A DNA stretch of 64,000 nucleotides. It comes from Dipteronia dyeriana (taxonomy: Eukaryota > Streptophyta > Magnoliopsida > Sapindales > Sapindaceae). Where the stretch lies: the NCBI GenBank assembly GCA_032871835.1, contig CM065297.1:43153098-43217097 (forward strand), read 5' to 3'. Made by a program: the position numbers and the translations under genes. Position 1 is the stretch's first letter; every line of letters starts with the position of its first letter. Under the pieces are notes generated by a model. That model had not been told where the DNA came from. It searched no databases and saw nothing but the letters and a program-made list of their open reading frames with translations. Of the stretch, positions 1 through 11,100 are shown piece by piece.

Positions 1-1655
1 GTGTAGGTACACCCAAGAACATGTGGTTCATGGGTGAGTGCTCTTAGCACTAATGTAAGAAGCACATGTGAGGTAACTTTGAGGCAATATATCAATATAT
101 GTTGAGAATTCTTGCTTGCTAGCTTTGAATACTCCATGTATTTATATGAACTTGGTTATCTCACATCATGTTTGTTATGATGGTCGAAATTTGTTGGTTA
201 ACTTTAGAGAAATTCGTTTGATATATGTGTTGATTGAGTTGAGATATTATGCTTTTTATACTCTTGTTGTGAAACATTGTCAACTTGGTGTCATGAGGAC
301 ATTCAAGGCAAAAATGCTCATAAAAAGGGCGGAATTATGATATTTGGTGAATATAATATGCAAAAGGTATCTCTATACTCTAATTCATGTTCACTTAAAT
401 ATTCATCTTTTGACTCAATTTTTGATATACATCTCATAGCATGTCATATTAGAGAATATTGTATAGCATACAATTGTTGTCATTGACATTTTAGGATCTA
501 ATAGTGATATTGTTCACATTGATCTTAACTTTGATGATTGTTTGTGTATAGTATATTGAGTGGCATTACTTTTGAAAATATGAGCTTCATATTCTTTGAA
601 AGCTACTCATTAGAGAAGTAATGAGCTTGAATAAGTCTCTACTTATTGCTTTTAGATCATGTGCTTATGAGCCATAAAATCTTGGTTTTCTAAAATTGCA
701 CCTTGCTTCTCTTATATGTTTTACTAGTAGGTTGAGTTTACTAATATATAAACTTTGGATACACCTTGAAGTTTTTGTGCTTAAGTACATTTAAAATGAC
801 CTATGGTTAGTATCCATTTTGCTTCGGCAAATACATAAAACTCAATGAGCACCTTCATGGAAAGGGCAACACGCATTGGTTGTGAAAGCTACCCAATGTT
901 GGAAAGAGCTACACCATTGTGATGAGTGAAAGCCACCATGAAGTGAATTTTGTATATGATTAAAAAAAATCAAAGGAGTGTTGAAATGGAATAATTAAAA
1001 GAAAAATTTCTTTGATTCAAAGCCTAAAAAGAAAATGAGGAAGGCTTAAAAAGGAGTATAGTTGAAAATCAAATGAACTCGGGGTTGAAAAATAGAAATG
1101 GGATGACGAGCCACATGCACACAAACGCTCATATGTTAAAATTTATTCTCTTAAAAGAAAAAAATTCCAGATGATAATCGGTTTGACTTTTTATGGAAAA
1201 AGCATAAGATGAATAGTTGTTGGAAATTGTTTGCATGTTGATTATCAAACTACTTCTTGACATATATTTGATGCATATCTCTCACACACACACACTTTGT
1301 TTATGAGTATGTTGATATTTTAGCAATTGTTGAATAATTATGAGAGAAGTTGAAAATCTTTATGGATCTCTCTTAGCATATAAAGCTTATTTTGTTGATA
1401 TTTCTTCAAATTGCTTGAATGTGTGATTGTGTGAACATCTTTGTGAACTTTATGCTATCATTGATTTTAGTTATAGCATTTATCAAGGGGGAGCATTGTA
1501 TGCTAGACATTGTTCTCTTTTATGATATGTACACATGCTTCATTTTGTTACATGTTGGCATATTTTGACTAAATGATACTTGTAAGATATTACTCATTAT
1601 CTTGTCTTGCATGATGATTCATTCTTAAGTCATATGTCTTTGTTTTTATATCTTT
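1..1655 (+). other. Family B internal region without recognisable coding sequence
   Basis: AT-rich sequence with only short, unrelated open frames. I see no retroviral motif here. A purine-rich phrase near 1490 (CAAGGGGGAGCATTG) resembles a polypurine tract but is not followed by an LTR start. The stretch is probably 5' untranslated or intronic sequence for the ORF that begins near 1656. Confidence 0.4.
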
Positions 1656-2789
1656 GTGACTAATATGCTTGTTTTGTCTTTCACTCACTTTTGTTGTATA
1701 TATATAGCATCTTATAACACAAGAAAAATAGGAAGAACTAAGATTATCGGAAGTGGAAATCAATTGAATCCCGTTGTGAAAGCCAAGTCTACCTCAAAAG
1801 GATCGAAAGCTTCATGGATAAACGATTTAGGGATCTTTGGAACAAAGAAGATATTTCAAGAGAGAGGCATTGACTTTGGTAAGTGTAAAGATTCTTATGT
1901 TCTTAAGTGCTTAAAGGATAGAAAATGGGAATCTTGGGTGAGCATGTTAGGAGTTGTATATGATACTCTTGTTAGATAGTTTTATCTTGAATATAAGGAA
2001 AGTGCCACCTTATTAGATGCATTGATGGAAATTATGGGTATTGTGTTAAGAGTTAACCCGGAAAACATTAACAAGTTTCTTGGGCTATCTAATGATATAG
2101 ATTCTAATTTTCTAGATGTGGATGTTATTGAGAATCTAAATATCATGGGTAGAACTCTTTGTGACAATGCTTCCTTTGAGTGGAAAAATAGGGCATATAT
2201 TAGTCAACATGAGTTAACTAAGGCTAGTGCATTTTTGTATTTTTTCATTTGCACTAACATTATTGAATTTTCGAATTCAACCGAGTTGAATAAGGACAAG
2301 ATCAAAATAGTGTATGCCTTGGTAACTAATCAACCTATAAACCTTGGAGATCTTCTCATATATTACATTGATAGTGTGGCTTTCTCTACCAGAGGTGATA
2401 AAAAGCTTGCATTACTGGGGTTTATTACTTTATTGTGTTTAGCTCGTGAGATTTAGAGTAGAGAAGATGATGCGTTAGATCAACCCTTGGAAAAGTATTG
2501 TGATAAACGTGTGTCATACATGTCCTATAAGAATAAGGGTAAGACTTGTGATACTTTTGGACTATTTAGTAGTTGTCAAGTTGATAGTCATGTGATTAGC
2601 ACAAATATTCTTCTGGATTGGGCTATACAATTGAAGGAGAAGGTTGATGAACTTAGTGATATAGTTGTTCAACAAGATGCTAGCATAAAATAGTTGGAGG
2701 AGTGCACTGCTTCAAGCTCAAGACCACCACTCAAGCATTATGTTAGATCGGCTACTCGCACGACTTTCTTTGGTGGAACAAGTAGCTAG
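1656..2789 (+). pseudogene. Putative plant transposon protein (PF20167-like), three in-frame stops
   Basis: One reading frame runs 378 codons from 1656 to the TAG at 2787-2789, broken only by TAG stops at 1977, 2454 and 2691. It matches the plant-specific domain called 'putative plant transposon protein', which has no known enzymatic role. Visible landmarks are the RVNPENINKFLGL segment (from about 2050), the conserved ELTKASAF block (about 2210) and the YALVTNQPINLGDLL block (about 2315). The C-terminal part is hydrophilic with a coiled-coil-like stretch near 2640. The minus-strand relative at 24361-24702 aligns across the same blocks. The start is uncertain because the first residues look non-conserved and the true N-terminus may be upstream or spliced. 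All three stops are TAG, consistent with C-to-T decay of CAG codons, but that is inference. Confidence 0.65.
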
Positions 2790-3239
2790 TATTTGAGCCT
2801 TGAGGTACATTTCTTAACTGTTTGGCATCATTTCATGTCAAAAATGGGGAGAAAGAGATGTTTGTTGCTTAGTTTCTTTTTATGTTGTTTCATGAACTTT
2901 TAAACTTCCAATGACATGTAATAATTAGACTTAAGATTTGGTTAAGAATTCTTATGTTTTGGCATGTATTGAAGGGGAGATACATGTATATGTGGACTTT
3001 ATTGTATATTCTTATCCATATTATATTTTTCCATTTGTTGTTTTATTTTCTCTTGTATTTGCATTGTGCTTTAAGATGATTTGTAGGTTGCTTCAAGAGA
3101 AGACCAAGATGAAGTTCAAGAGTTGATGAAGATTAGTTCTAGGAATCTTATTCATTGTAATGTGAGGGAGTGATTTTGTGACCTATCATCATTTTTATAT
3201 TTGTAGTAAATGTATAGGTGTTTTGATATGGAATTTGCC
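2790..3239 (+). other. Family B 3' untranslated region
   Basis: AT-rich sequence between the ORF stop and the polypurine tract. It holds only a short open frame (2938-3126) with hydrophobic, TTT-rich codons that I do not consider a gene. Confidence 0.5.
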
Positions 3240-3250
3240 AAAGGGGGAGA
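3240..3250 (+). other. Polypurine tract of family B
   Basis: AAAGGGGGAGA immediately precedes the LTR start TGTTAGG. This is the standard plus-strand priming site position in LTR retrotransposons. Confidence 0.75.
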
Positions 3251-4482
3251 TTGTTAGGTTTTAGATTGTGTTGGCATTAATTCCATAGCAAAATGATGTT
3301 TACTTGTAATGATTTAGTTGTTTAGATTCATGATAATTCAAGCTTAAAAGAAGAAGGAACAACTAGTCAAATCAAGTTCAAAGTCTTCAAAGAGAAAGAA
3401 TGTTATATGGTTCTACAAAGGTATATTATGACCTTATCTTTCTCTTACAAGGCTTAGACACACACACAATTCATACATTTGTGTCCCTGCATAGTTGTGC
3501 ACCATTATAGGCACACATATACAATTCATTCATATGTGTCCCTGCATCATTGTGCCCATTTATAACAAATTCACACACTTGAAGATGAATGCTCATGCAT
3601 TGGTATGAAAATTAACATGGTTTGGAAAAATGCATGATTGGAGACTATCTCTATGTAATTTGCATTCTAGTGTGAATTTTGTTTGTATGTGTATATGTTT
3701 GTATAACATGGATATTGAACATGATTTTAGTCTTAAATCATTCTTGATTGAGTTCCGGTCATTTCGGTTACTCAAACTATTGATTTCAAGTTCTAAGTCA
3801 AAAGATACTACACTTTCAACTCATGTTGCATACATTGTCTTCGTCTTTGTATATCGAGTAGAATTATTATTTTCTGGGTTGAGTATCTTATATTTCCATG
3901 TCCATGAGAGAGTTACAGTTCGTAATCCGTAAACAGATTCGAATTCTGAGTTTGGAGGCAGGAGAACGGTCGGAGAACGGTCGAAGAATGGGAAGGAAGG
4001 TCGAAGGAAAAGAAGACAACTCCAATCTCTTCTTCCCGAGATGGCGCGTGAGCATCTCGGGCAAAAAGGCTTGCTGTCCTAAGATGCCTACGTGCCATCT
4101 CTAGCCGCAAATAAGTTTGGTTGATTCTTGTCCCTTTTGGTCATTTCACATGCCCATTTTCCCTTTCCTTTGTATATTTCTTTCCTCTCACATTTCATTC
4201 TAAGAACAGATTCAAAATTTGAGTGCAGAATTTTTCTCCCAAATGTTCTCACCTTCCAAACACCATAACTTCTTCATTTAAAGTTCGATTTAAGTGATTC
4301 AAATTTAAGAGTGTTTGTCTATTCATCCTCTATCTTTTCTCTGAAGGTTTAAGTTAGTTTTATTGATGTTTCTGGAGTCTAACCTCACAAAACGAGACTT
4401 CACCAAATCAACTAAGGTATTGATTTTCTCTCAAAGTTTTCTCTTAAAACTTGGTCAATTTCCTTGGGTTTTCTTCTTCAAC

Positions 4483-4554
<72 letters not shown>
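4483..4554. repeat. Compound microsatellite (AT)9(GT)27
   Basis: A run of alternating AT (4483-4500) passes into 27 uninterrupted GT units (4501-4554). The perfect GT run suggests recent or ongoing length variation. Confidence 0.97.
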
Positions 4555-4555
<1 letters not shown>

Positions 4556-5234
4556 TTGTGATTGTTTTGATTTGAGTTTTGAACTCATTTAAAGCTAGAT
4601 TGAGTTTCAATTGAAATCTCACATGTTAAGTTAGGTTTTGATTTTGCCTATGTTTTCACATGTTTGGGATTGTATTGTGCTAGCTTTGATTCTAGAACTG
4701 TTTGATGATCTTTAATTGATTGATTTTGTGAAAAATAGTTCCTCACATGTATTAGGTTCTCTTTGGCTGAAATCTCACTATAATACATGTGCTTGTTTTT
4801 TCTGAGCTATTCATGTGCTTTGATGAATCTATGTATAGGAAATATGCTCTATAACTCTTGGTTTAATCTAAATGACTTTGTCACATGATTTTAGCATGTT
4901 TTTGGTATATGAGATTTAAACTTGATTATGTATTAATTGAACATATCTTGTGACTCAGGTTTTAGATCTATACATGTATCTAGGTTGTAATTAATGTTGA
5001 AAATATCTTACATGATCTAGATGGATTAAACATGCATGATTGACTAGACTACATTTGTTTTGTGCATTCATGCTCATGTCTAGTATTTTCCATAGGATGT
5101 GTTGATCATAACATTCTATGTTGCGTGCTTGTTCACATTTTACATTCATGATCACTTAGATGCCTTGTGAAACGAAAGTCTTGACAACATGTGTGAGACC
5201 TACATTGTTGAGCATAGAAGTCTTTACAAGAGGT

Positions 5235-5420
5235 GGGAGACCTCGAAATGTCAAGCTAGGAAGTCTTGCCTAGGGTTGTGAGGATTCAGAAGGGTGAGCA
5301 AGGAAGTCTTGCCTAGGGTCGTGTGGATCCAGAAGAGTGAGTGAGGAAGTCTTGCCTAGGGTCGTGAGGATCCAGAAGGGTGAGCGAGGAAGTCTTGACA
5401 AGAGGTGTGAGGCCTCGGAA
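5235..5420 (+). repeat. 43 bp minisatellite inside the family B LTR
   Basis: Units beginning GTG(A/T)GGAT(T/C)CAGAAG start at 5278, 5321 and 5364, giving an exact 43 bp period, with degenerate flanking units on each side. Each unit carries AGGAAGTCTTGCCTAGGGT. Confidence 0.9.
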
Positions 5421-5873
5421 TGTTGAGCAAGCGGGCGACATCTTCATGAGTAGGATATGAGGGTAGTTTCTAGGTGAAAGGGTCACTTGAAAGATTGTAC
5501 TAGTCTTATCTACTAGTGAATTTTGTTTGCCAGTGGTTGCTCACCCGTTGATGTTTCCTTTTCTGAGGTTTACTACGTTATATCTTGTGTCAACCTTTTT
5601 CTATCCCTATCTCTCTTATATTTGTAATTGTTATTTGAATACTATGGATAGAACTTTATATGTATGTTGACTTCCTTGCCATAATATCAATTGTGTATAT
5701 GTGATGGTTGCTTGTTTGTATCACACTTTACATGTTTTATATATTGATTAAGTTTCTTTAATTGATATATATACAAGTAATATAGAGGGACAAACTTTTG
5801 TTTGTTTCTAAGGGAGTCGAAAAAGGTGTCTAACTTATTCACCCCCCCTCCAGGTTAGCCTTGAGCATTTAAC

Positions 5874-6843
5874 CGTTTTTGTATTTTCACATTTCCGTCC
5901 ATTCCTTTTTTCCTCTTGTATACCCACTTGCACCTAATGGGTTTTATCCCTTTAGGAAAGTCTACATGAGACCATACTTTGTTTTTGAACGCAGATTCAA
6001 TTTCGGATTGCATTGCCTTTTGCCAATTACGACAATCAATATCTTCCATTGCTTTCTTGTATGTATAGGGATCATCGTCATCTAGAAGATTCTCTATAGA
6101 TTCTCCTAAATCGATGTATCTCTCGGGTTGTTTACTAACCCTCCCACTATGATGAGGTATGGTAGACTGTTGAACTTGTGTTGGTACGAAACTTACAATT
6201 GGGCTTGGTTGTGAAACCTCTTGTGGAATTGTGTCTCCTGAAAGCTCATTCAGGACAATTATACTTTTAGGCACAAAATTATTCATATAGTCCTTTTCCA
6301 GAAATTTAGCATTTTTCGAAACAAATACTTTAAGATTTGAAGGACTATAGAAATAATATACTTTTGTTCCTTTTGGTTACCCTACAAATATGGATGTTTC
6401 TGAACGAGACTCCATCTTTTCTGTCGTTCCATTTAACACGTGCGTAGAACATCCAAATATCCTTAAGTGTTGTAAACTAGGCTTTCGCTCGGTCCACAAC
6501 TCATGCGGTGTTTTAGGAACCGACTTAGATGGTACATCGTTTAGAATGTACATAGTGGTTTGTAAAGCATGTCCCCAAAAAGAATTAGGGAGCGTTAAAT
6601 AACTCAACATAGACCTAACCTTGTCGAAAAGAGTTTTGTTTCTCCTTTCTGCCACCCTATTTTGTTGAGATGTACCTCGTGCAGAAAGCTGAGAAATTAT
6701 CCCATTATAAATAAGATATTGCTGAAACTAACAAGATAGATATTATCCACCACAATCATACCTCAAGATTTTTATGCGTTTCTCAAGCTGATTTTCTTCT
6801 TCATCATTAAATGCTTTGAACAAGTAAAAAACATCAAACTTAT
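5874..6843 (-). pseudogene. Copia pol: integrase C-terminal part to RT start (fragment)
   Basis: The minus-strand frame 6655-6377 begins at [17 protein letters not shown], which contains the integrase catalytic E in the VAERRN motif, and runs to [14 protein letters not shown] stop at 6378 separates it from the frame 6286-5855, which covers the integrase tail, the acidic linker GESIENLLDDDDPYTY and the RT N-terminus (KWVYKRKKG). Homologous blocks occur at 29750-29157 and 39900-39150. The 5855-5873 end of that frame belongs to the neighbouring LTR. The fragment is not functional. Confidence 0.85.
6839..6843. repeat. Target site duplication CTTAT (left)
   Basis: CTTAT directly precedes the LTR start TGTAAG at 6844. 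The same five bases follow the LTR end at 11096-11100. Confidence 0.9.
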
Positions 6844-7730
6844 TGTAAGTTCCTCAGTTTTTGATTGGCTTATTTCGTTGACAACCACATTTGGAGATTA
6901 TTGTGTAAGGGTAGTTTAGGCTATCATTGCTCAAGACCTAGCTCAAGCTTCAAAAGGTAAATCACTTGCTTAACCTATTCTGACGAGTTTTTAGTGCACA
7001 CACACACTCTCATGCATGTCTTTGATCATCTTGCCTGAATGCTTAATTGCCTTAATTGTGTGCCTCTTTTCCATAAATCTTGCTTGGGTGTTTGTTGCAT
7101 TTTATTTGACCTTAGAAGAGGATTTTCCCCTTGACCGCGGCCGGGACCGCTCCTTGAGCATTGCCTCTGCCGTGGTATGCTCAGTGGTGTTCTCCAATCG
7201 TTGCACGCTACTGCTACCACGGTCGGGATCGCTCTCTGTGCATTGCCTCCATCGCGGTATGCACATCGGTGGTCTCCAGGTGTTGCACGCTGCTGCTACC
7301 GCAACCTGTGCACGTTGCATGGACAAATGTCTCCTAAACGGAGTTTCCTAGTGTTGCATCGCTTGCTCTACCGCGTTCTGGACATTTCCTATGCCGAGGT
7401 CCAGATAGCGGAGATTCCCAGGCGATGCACCGCTCGCGATACTGCTGTCTGGACACTTGCCTAGGCCGCGGCACGCACAACGGTCATGACGGGAATCAGT
7501 TGCCCCTTGTCCAAAATGACTCCGTTTTGTGTAGAGCTTATTATATATATGTTCTCTTATCTTCTCTTTAGCCTTGTGAGTCTAAGAAGCCATTTTTACT
7601 CACAAAGTTTTTCTTGAGAGAGAAAATTGACTCCAAGAGAGAGAGCTCCCAAGAACCCATCTTGACTCAACCAAACTCCAATCCATGAGCATCTAACTTC
7701 TTCTTGCATCTTCCAAGCATGAATTGTTCT
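6844..7730 (+). repeat. 5' LTR of SIRE-like element, 3' half deleted
   Basis: It aligns with 9257-10065 of the 3' LTR until GATTGTTCT or GAATTGTTCT, after which it jumps to gag. It contains about 75 bases (around 7030-7105) that are absent from the 3' LTR. A CpG-rich block at 7130-7480 has an 82 bp repeat starting at 7142 and 7224. Open frames on both strands of this block are composition artefacts. Confidence 0.85.
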
Positions 7731-8021
7731 AACATAGTTGATGGTCATATTAGACCAAATTGCTTCAAGTACATTAACATGTGTAGAACTAAGAGCATGA
7801 TTGTAAGAAAAAGGGGTAGAGCCAATATGCATGTGCTTAGGAAAGCTAGTGTTAATGATCCTAGGAGTAATATGATGATCTTGACCACTAGGAATGACAA
7901 TGTGTCACCTAAGTTGATTAGAAACGATGAACCCACATGCCATTGTGCTAAGGTTTCACCCATAGGCTCAACTAGGTCAAATGGACTTGGTAAGTCTATA
8001 GGGACTCATATCCTCTATTGA
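7731..8021 (+). pseudogene. Gag C-terminal remnant with half a zinc knuckle
   Basis: The frame DGHIRPNCFKYINM (from about 7740) is the H-x4-C half of a CCHC knuckle. It continues through a basic stretch to IGSTRSNGLGKSIGTH and a stop near 8021. The same frame exists on the minus strand at 52500-52226. The upstream gag is deleted. No protease follows, which matches the other SIRE-like copy. Confidence 0.75.
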
Positions 8022-9256
8022 CTTGTTTTTGATTGACCCCATATGGGGAGCTCAAGCAAAGAGAGCAAATTAGCATTGCATTGTACTCATTGATAATATT
8101 TATGCTTATTTATTAATTGCTTGAGATGATTGGTTGTACATATTTTATTTAATAAGTGTGCAACTTTGCTTTACATGCAATCCATGTATTATTTATGACC
8201 AAACATGCATTTTTGGAATAGGAGAATTGATTGGGAAGTACATTTTGAATGACCTAGAACTGATCTCCATGACATGTTGATTCTTTATATGACATGCTTT
8301 AAAGTAATATGCATGATGAAATTGTTGAATGCTCTAAAATGAATGCAAAATTTATGTGTGAAAGCAATTATGAGACTTCAATCAATAAGGATCTTGTATC
8401 CAATTCAAGGATTTTACAATCCAAAAGTCTCTCTCTCATTACTTGTCAAACAAGGCTACTATCATACGGGCATTCTACCCGAAAAAATTGAAAAGGGCGC
8501 AATAGTCGCTCATGTCTTGTTTTGCTCGTAAAGTTTGATATAGTTGTTCTTAAAATTAATTTATTTTACAGTCTATATCTTGCTTCTCCATGACAAAGGG
8601 TGAAATTGGTTTGAATTATCTTGGAAACCCTTGTCATTTTGCTTTGCCAAATACCATGTTTTGATCTTGAGGACAACTTCTCTTGTATGCAAAGCATTCG
8701 TTCACACTTTTTTTTTTTATATAAAACTCCTTATTCTCTCTTCTTAATTGAGTTGCATAATTTTTTTTAAATGATTGTGCATATTTTTTATGCCATAAGC
8801 TCTCCTTGCTAATGTCTTCTTAAGGGGATACTTCTTTGTCTATCTCATGACAAAAAGGGGGAGTAGTTTGGATTTAGGGGGAGTTGAGAGTGGCATGATT
8901 TAAGGGGGAGTTGAGAGTTGCATATGAGGGGAGTGTGATTCATTGAGGGGGAGTTAACCTATTTAGGGGGATCATTTGCATTTGCATTGTTGATGAAGTT
9001 GCTTATTTCTATTGTACGTAAATTGCTCTTGTTTTTATGTCTTTGATCACCTCACGTACACTTGTCTTGGAAAGTGTAGTTATTTTGATTTGTAGGGATG
9101 TTGATTCTACAAGAGATGGATAACTTGAAGATCTAGTTTATTAGACATCTCTTTGTAATGTAGAAAAACTTTGATGATCCCTATTTTTGTTTAGTTTATT
9201 TATGAGGATGAATTGTGAGTGGTGGTTTTGTCACGAAATAGCCAAATGGGGGAGAT
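8022..9256 (+). other. 3' untranslated region of SIRE-like element with G-rich direct repeats
   Basis: No coding sequence is supported. Around 8855-8975 there are five or six copies of a GGGGGAGT(T/A)-type phrase (for example TTTAAGGGGGAGTTGAGAG). The polypurine tract AAATGGGGGAGAT ends at 9256, just before the LTR. The same layout appears on the minus strand at 50986-52225. Confidence 0.75.
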
Positions 9257-11095
9257 TGTAAGTTCCTCAGTTATTGATTGACTCATTTCGTTGACAACCA
9301 CATTTGGGGATTATTGTGTAAGGGTAGTTTATGCCATCATTACTCAAGACCTAGCTCAAGCTTCAAAAGTTAAATCACTTGCGTAACCTTTTATGAAGAG
9401 TTTTTTGTGCACACACACACTCTCATACATGTCTTTGATCATCTTGTTCGACCTTAGAAGAGGATTTTCTCCTTGACCTCGGCCGGGACCGCTCCTTGTG
9501 CATTGCCTCAGCCACGGTATGCACAGCGGTGTTCTCCAGTCGTTGCACGCTGCTGCTACCGCTGTCGGGACCTCTCCCTGTGCATTGCTTCCGCCACGGT
9601 TTGCACAACTGTGATCTACAGGCGTTGCACACTGCTGCTACCGTGGCTTGTGAACGTTGCATGCACAACGGTCTCCCAAGCGAAGTTTCCCAATGTTGCA
9701 CCACTTGCTCTACCATGGTCTGGACATTGCTTGTACTGCGATCCAGACAGCAGAGATTCCCAGGCGATGCACCACTCACGATACCGCGGTCTAAACACTT
9801 GCCTAGGCCGCGGCACGCACAACGGTCATGATGGGAATCAGTTGCCCCTTGTCCAAAACAACACCGTTTCGTGTAGGGCACATTATATATGTTCTCATTT
9901 CTTCTCTTTAGCCTTGTAAGTCGAAGAAGCCATTTTTAAATACCAAGTTTTTCTTGAGAGAGAAAATTGACTTCAAAAGAGAGAGAACTCCCAAGAACCC
10001 ATCTTGACTCAACCAAACTCCAATCCATGAGCATCTAACTTCTTCTTGCATCTTCCAAGCATGGATTGTTCTTGTTTTCATTGACTAGGTAATCTCTACA
10101 TGCCCTAGAACTTGTTGTTTCATTACTAGGCCATGTTTACCTGGGAATAACATTTGTTGCTTATTGATTGTATGCTTTTATGTTGAATTGCATTTATAAC
10201 ATGCTTGGATTGTTGATTGTTGGTTGAGATTTATATTTTGTGATAACTAGGGTTTGTGACCATTTTGCCCTTCTAGCTAAATCTCTATGCTTTGCATTTA
10301 GATATTGTTTAGGACTCATTGATTGCATTTTGTGATTGCGTTATAGTCCTTGCCATGCTTAATGACAACTTGTGTTGATATGGCTTTGTTTGATAACTAG
10401 GATATATTGTTGCATAACTATATCTAGTTAAGTCTTTATGAACATTCATTTAGACATTGATATCTAGGAATTGTACTTAGTGACATTCTTAAATTCCTAG
10501 ATAAGCATTTAGTGTTGCCTAGCATTACTTGCATGTTTGAATATTTTATCATATCCACTTAGGTTGTGTTTGACTCTTCATTGAGGTTAAGTCTTGTGGC
10601 TTCTGTGTGAAGTTGCATAAGCAAGGGAAGTCTTGCAACCAAGGGTGGGTTGACAAGCAATTGGTCAGGTGCAACTGTAAAAGGCCCAATGGGGTAGAGT
10701 TGGAGGCGTTCATGCCAAGAGTAGTGTATCAGAAGATATCACTAGGGACTGAACCAAGAGTGGTGAGTGGCCATGTCCATAGCCTGAGGTTGTCGAGAGT
10801 GAGAGTCCGAGAACCACTTGAGGGTGTAACCTTTACTCATATAGTGGATTTCAATGACCTAGTGTGGCGCACTTAATAGCCTGTGGTTTTTCCCATTTGG
10901 AGGGTTTCCACATATACATATTTTGTTATTTATATTTTCGCACCTTACACTTGATGTTGAATGCTTGTTTATTCGGGGTAGTTTGTGTTAATATTGATTA
11001 ATCGAAAAATCGGCAATTGATTTGATTAAAACCTATTCACCCCCCCCCCCCCCCCTATAGGTTATAGAGACACACACGTTTTTAGGGAACTTTCA
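9257..11095 (+). repeat. 3' LTR of SIRE-like element (1839 bp)
   Basis: It begins TGTAAGTTCCTCAG after the polypurine tract and ends ...GGGAACTTTCA before CTTAT. A CpG-rich repeat block lies at 9470-9840. A C-run (11040-11055) after ACCTATTCA sits 40 bases from the end, as in the related LTRs at 49351 and 55066. The open frames at 9423-9919 on both strands fall inside this block and are not genes. Confidence 0.9.
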
Positions 11096-11100
11096 CTTAT
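11096..11100. repeat. Target site duplication CTTAT (right)
   Basis: This is the second copy of the five bases at 6839-6843. The copia sequence resumes here (CTTATGTCTCATGAG). Confidence 0.9.

Larger units (their letters stand above)
1..5873 (+). mobile_element. Family B LTR retrotransposon, 5' end outside window
   Basis: The element reads internal region, one long damaged ORF, polypurine tract (3240-3250) and a 3' LTR (3252-5873). The LTR starts TGTTAGG directly after the AAAGGGGGAGA tract. Its end, around GAGCATTTAAC, is confirmed by the minus-strand copy at 24846, where it finishes in the canonical CA. No RT, integrase or protease is visible in the 3.2 kb of internal sequence, so it looks non-autonomous. 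It abuts minus-strand copia RT sequence at 5874, which suggests it inserted into that copia. The left flank and 5' LTR lie outside the window, so the target duplication cannot be tested. Confidence 0.75.
3252..5873 (+). repeat. 3' LTR of family B (about 2.6 kb)
   Basis: The LTR starts TGTTAGG at 3252. Its last 250 bases match, in reverse complement, the partial LTR at 24846-25138, including a short C-run (5842-5848) and the terminal GAGCATTTAAC. The final dinucleotide is CC here against CA in the other copy. It contains the (AT)n(GT)n microsatellite and a 43 bp minisatellite, and a GC-richer patch near 3950-4110. No coding sequence is supported. Confidence 0.75.
6844..11095 (+). mobile_element. 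SIRE-like gag-only copia element (plus strand)
   Basis: TG...CA boundaries are flanked by perfect CTTAT duplications. Order: truncated 5' LTR (6844-7730), gag remnant (7731-8021), 3' UTR (8022-9256) with polypurine tract, and 3' LTR (9257-11095). No protease, integrase, RT or RNase H is present. A deletion fused the middle of the 5' LTR to gag and removed the primer-binding site. The two LTR starts differ at about 7 of the first 97 bases, so the insertion is not young. It is inserted in the integrase of copia A1. Confidence 0.9.

Noticed and set aside
1265..1300. CACACACA-rich stretch as a possible regulatory site
   Set aside because: It is a short simple repeat with no associated feature.
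4363..4575. 70-residue frame ending in repeated Val-Cys
   Set aside because: It is generated by translation of the AT/GT microsatellite.
7026..7464. Overlapping open frames on both strands with Cys, His and Arg-rich proteins
   Set aside because: They fall inside the CpG-rich LTR repeat block. Similar frames appear at 9423-9919 on both strands because the GC-rich composition removes stop codons, and no family is recognisable.
8858..8975. Regularly spaced G-rich direct repeats that could be mistaken for a CRISPR-like array
   Set aside because: Spacing is irregular, repeats are 8-16 bases, and the same layout occurs in the other SIRE-like element as part of its 3' UTR.
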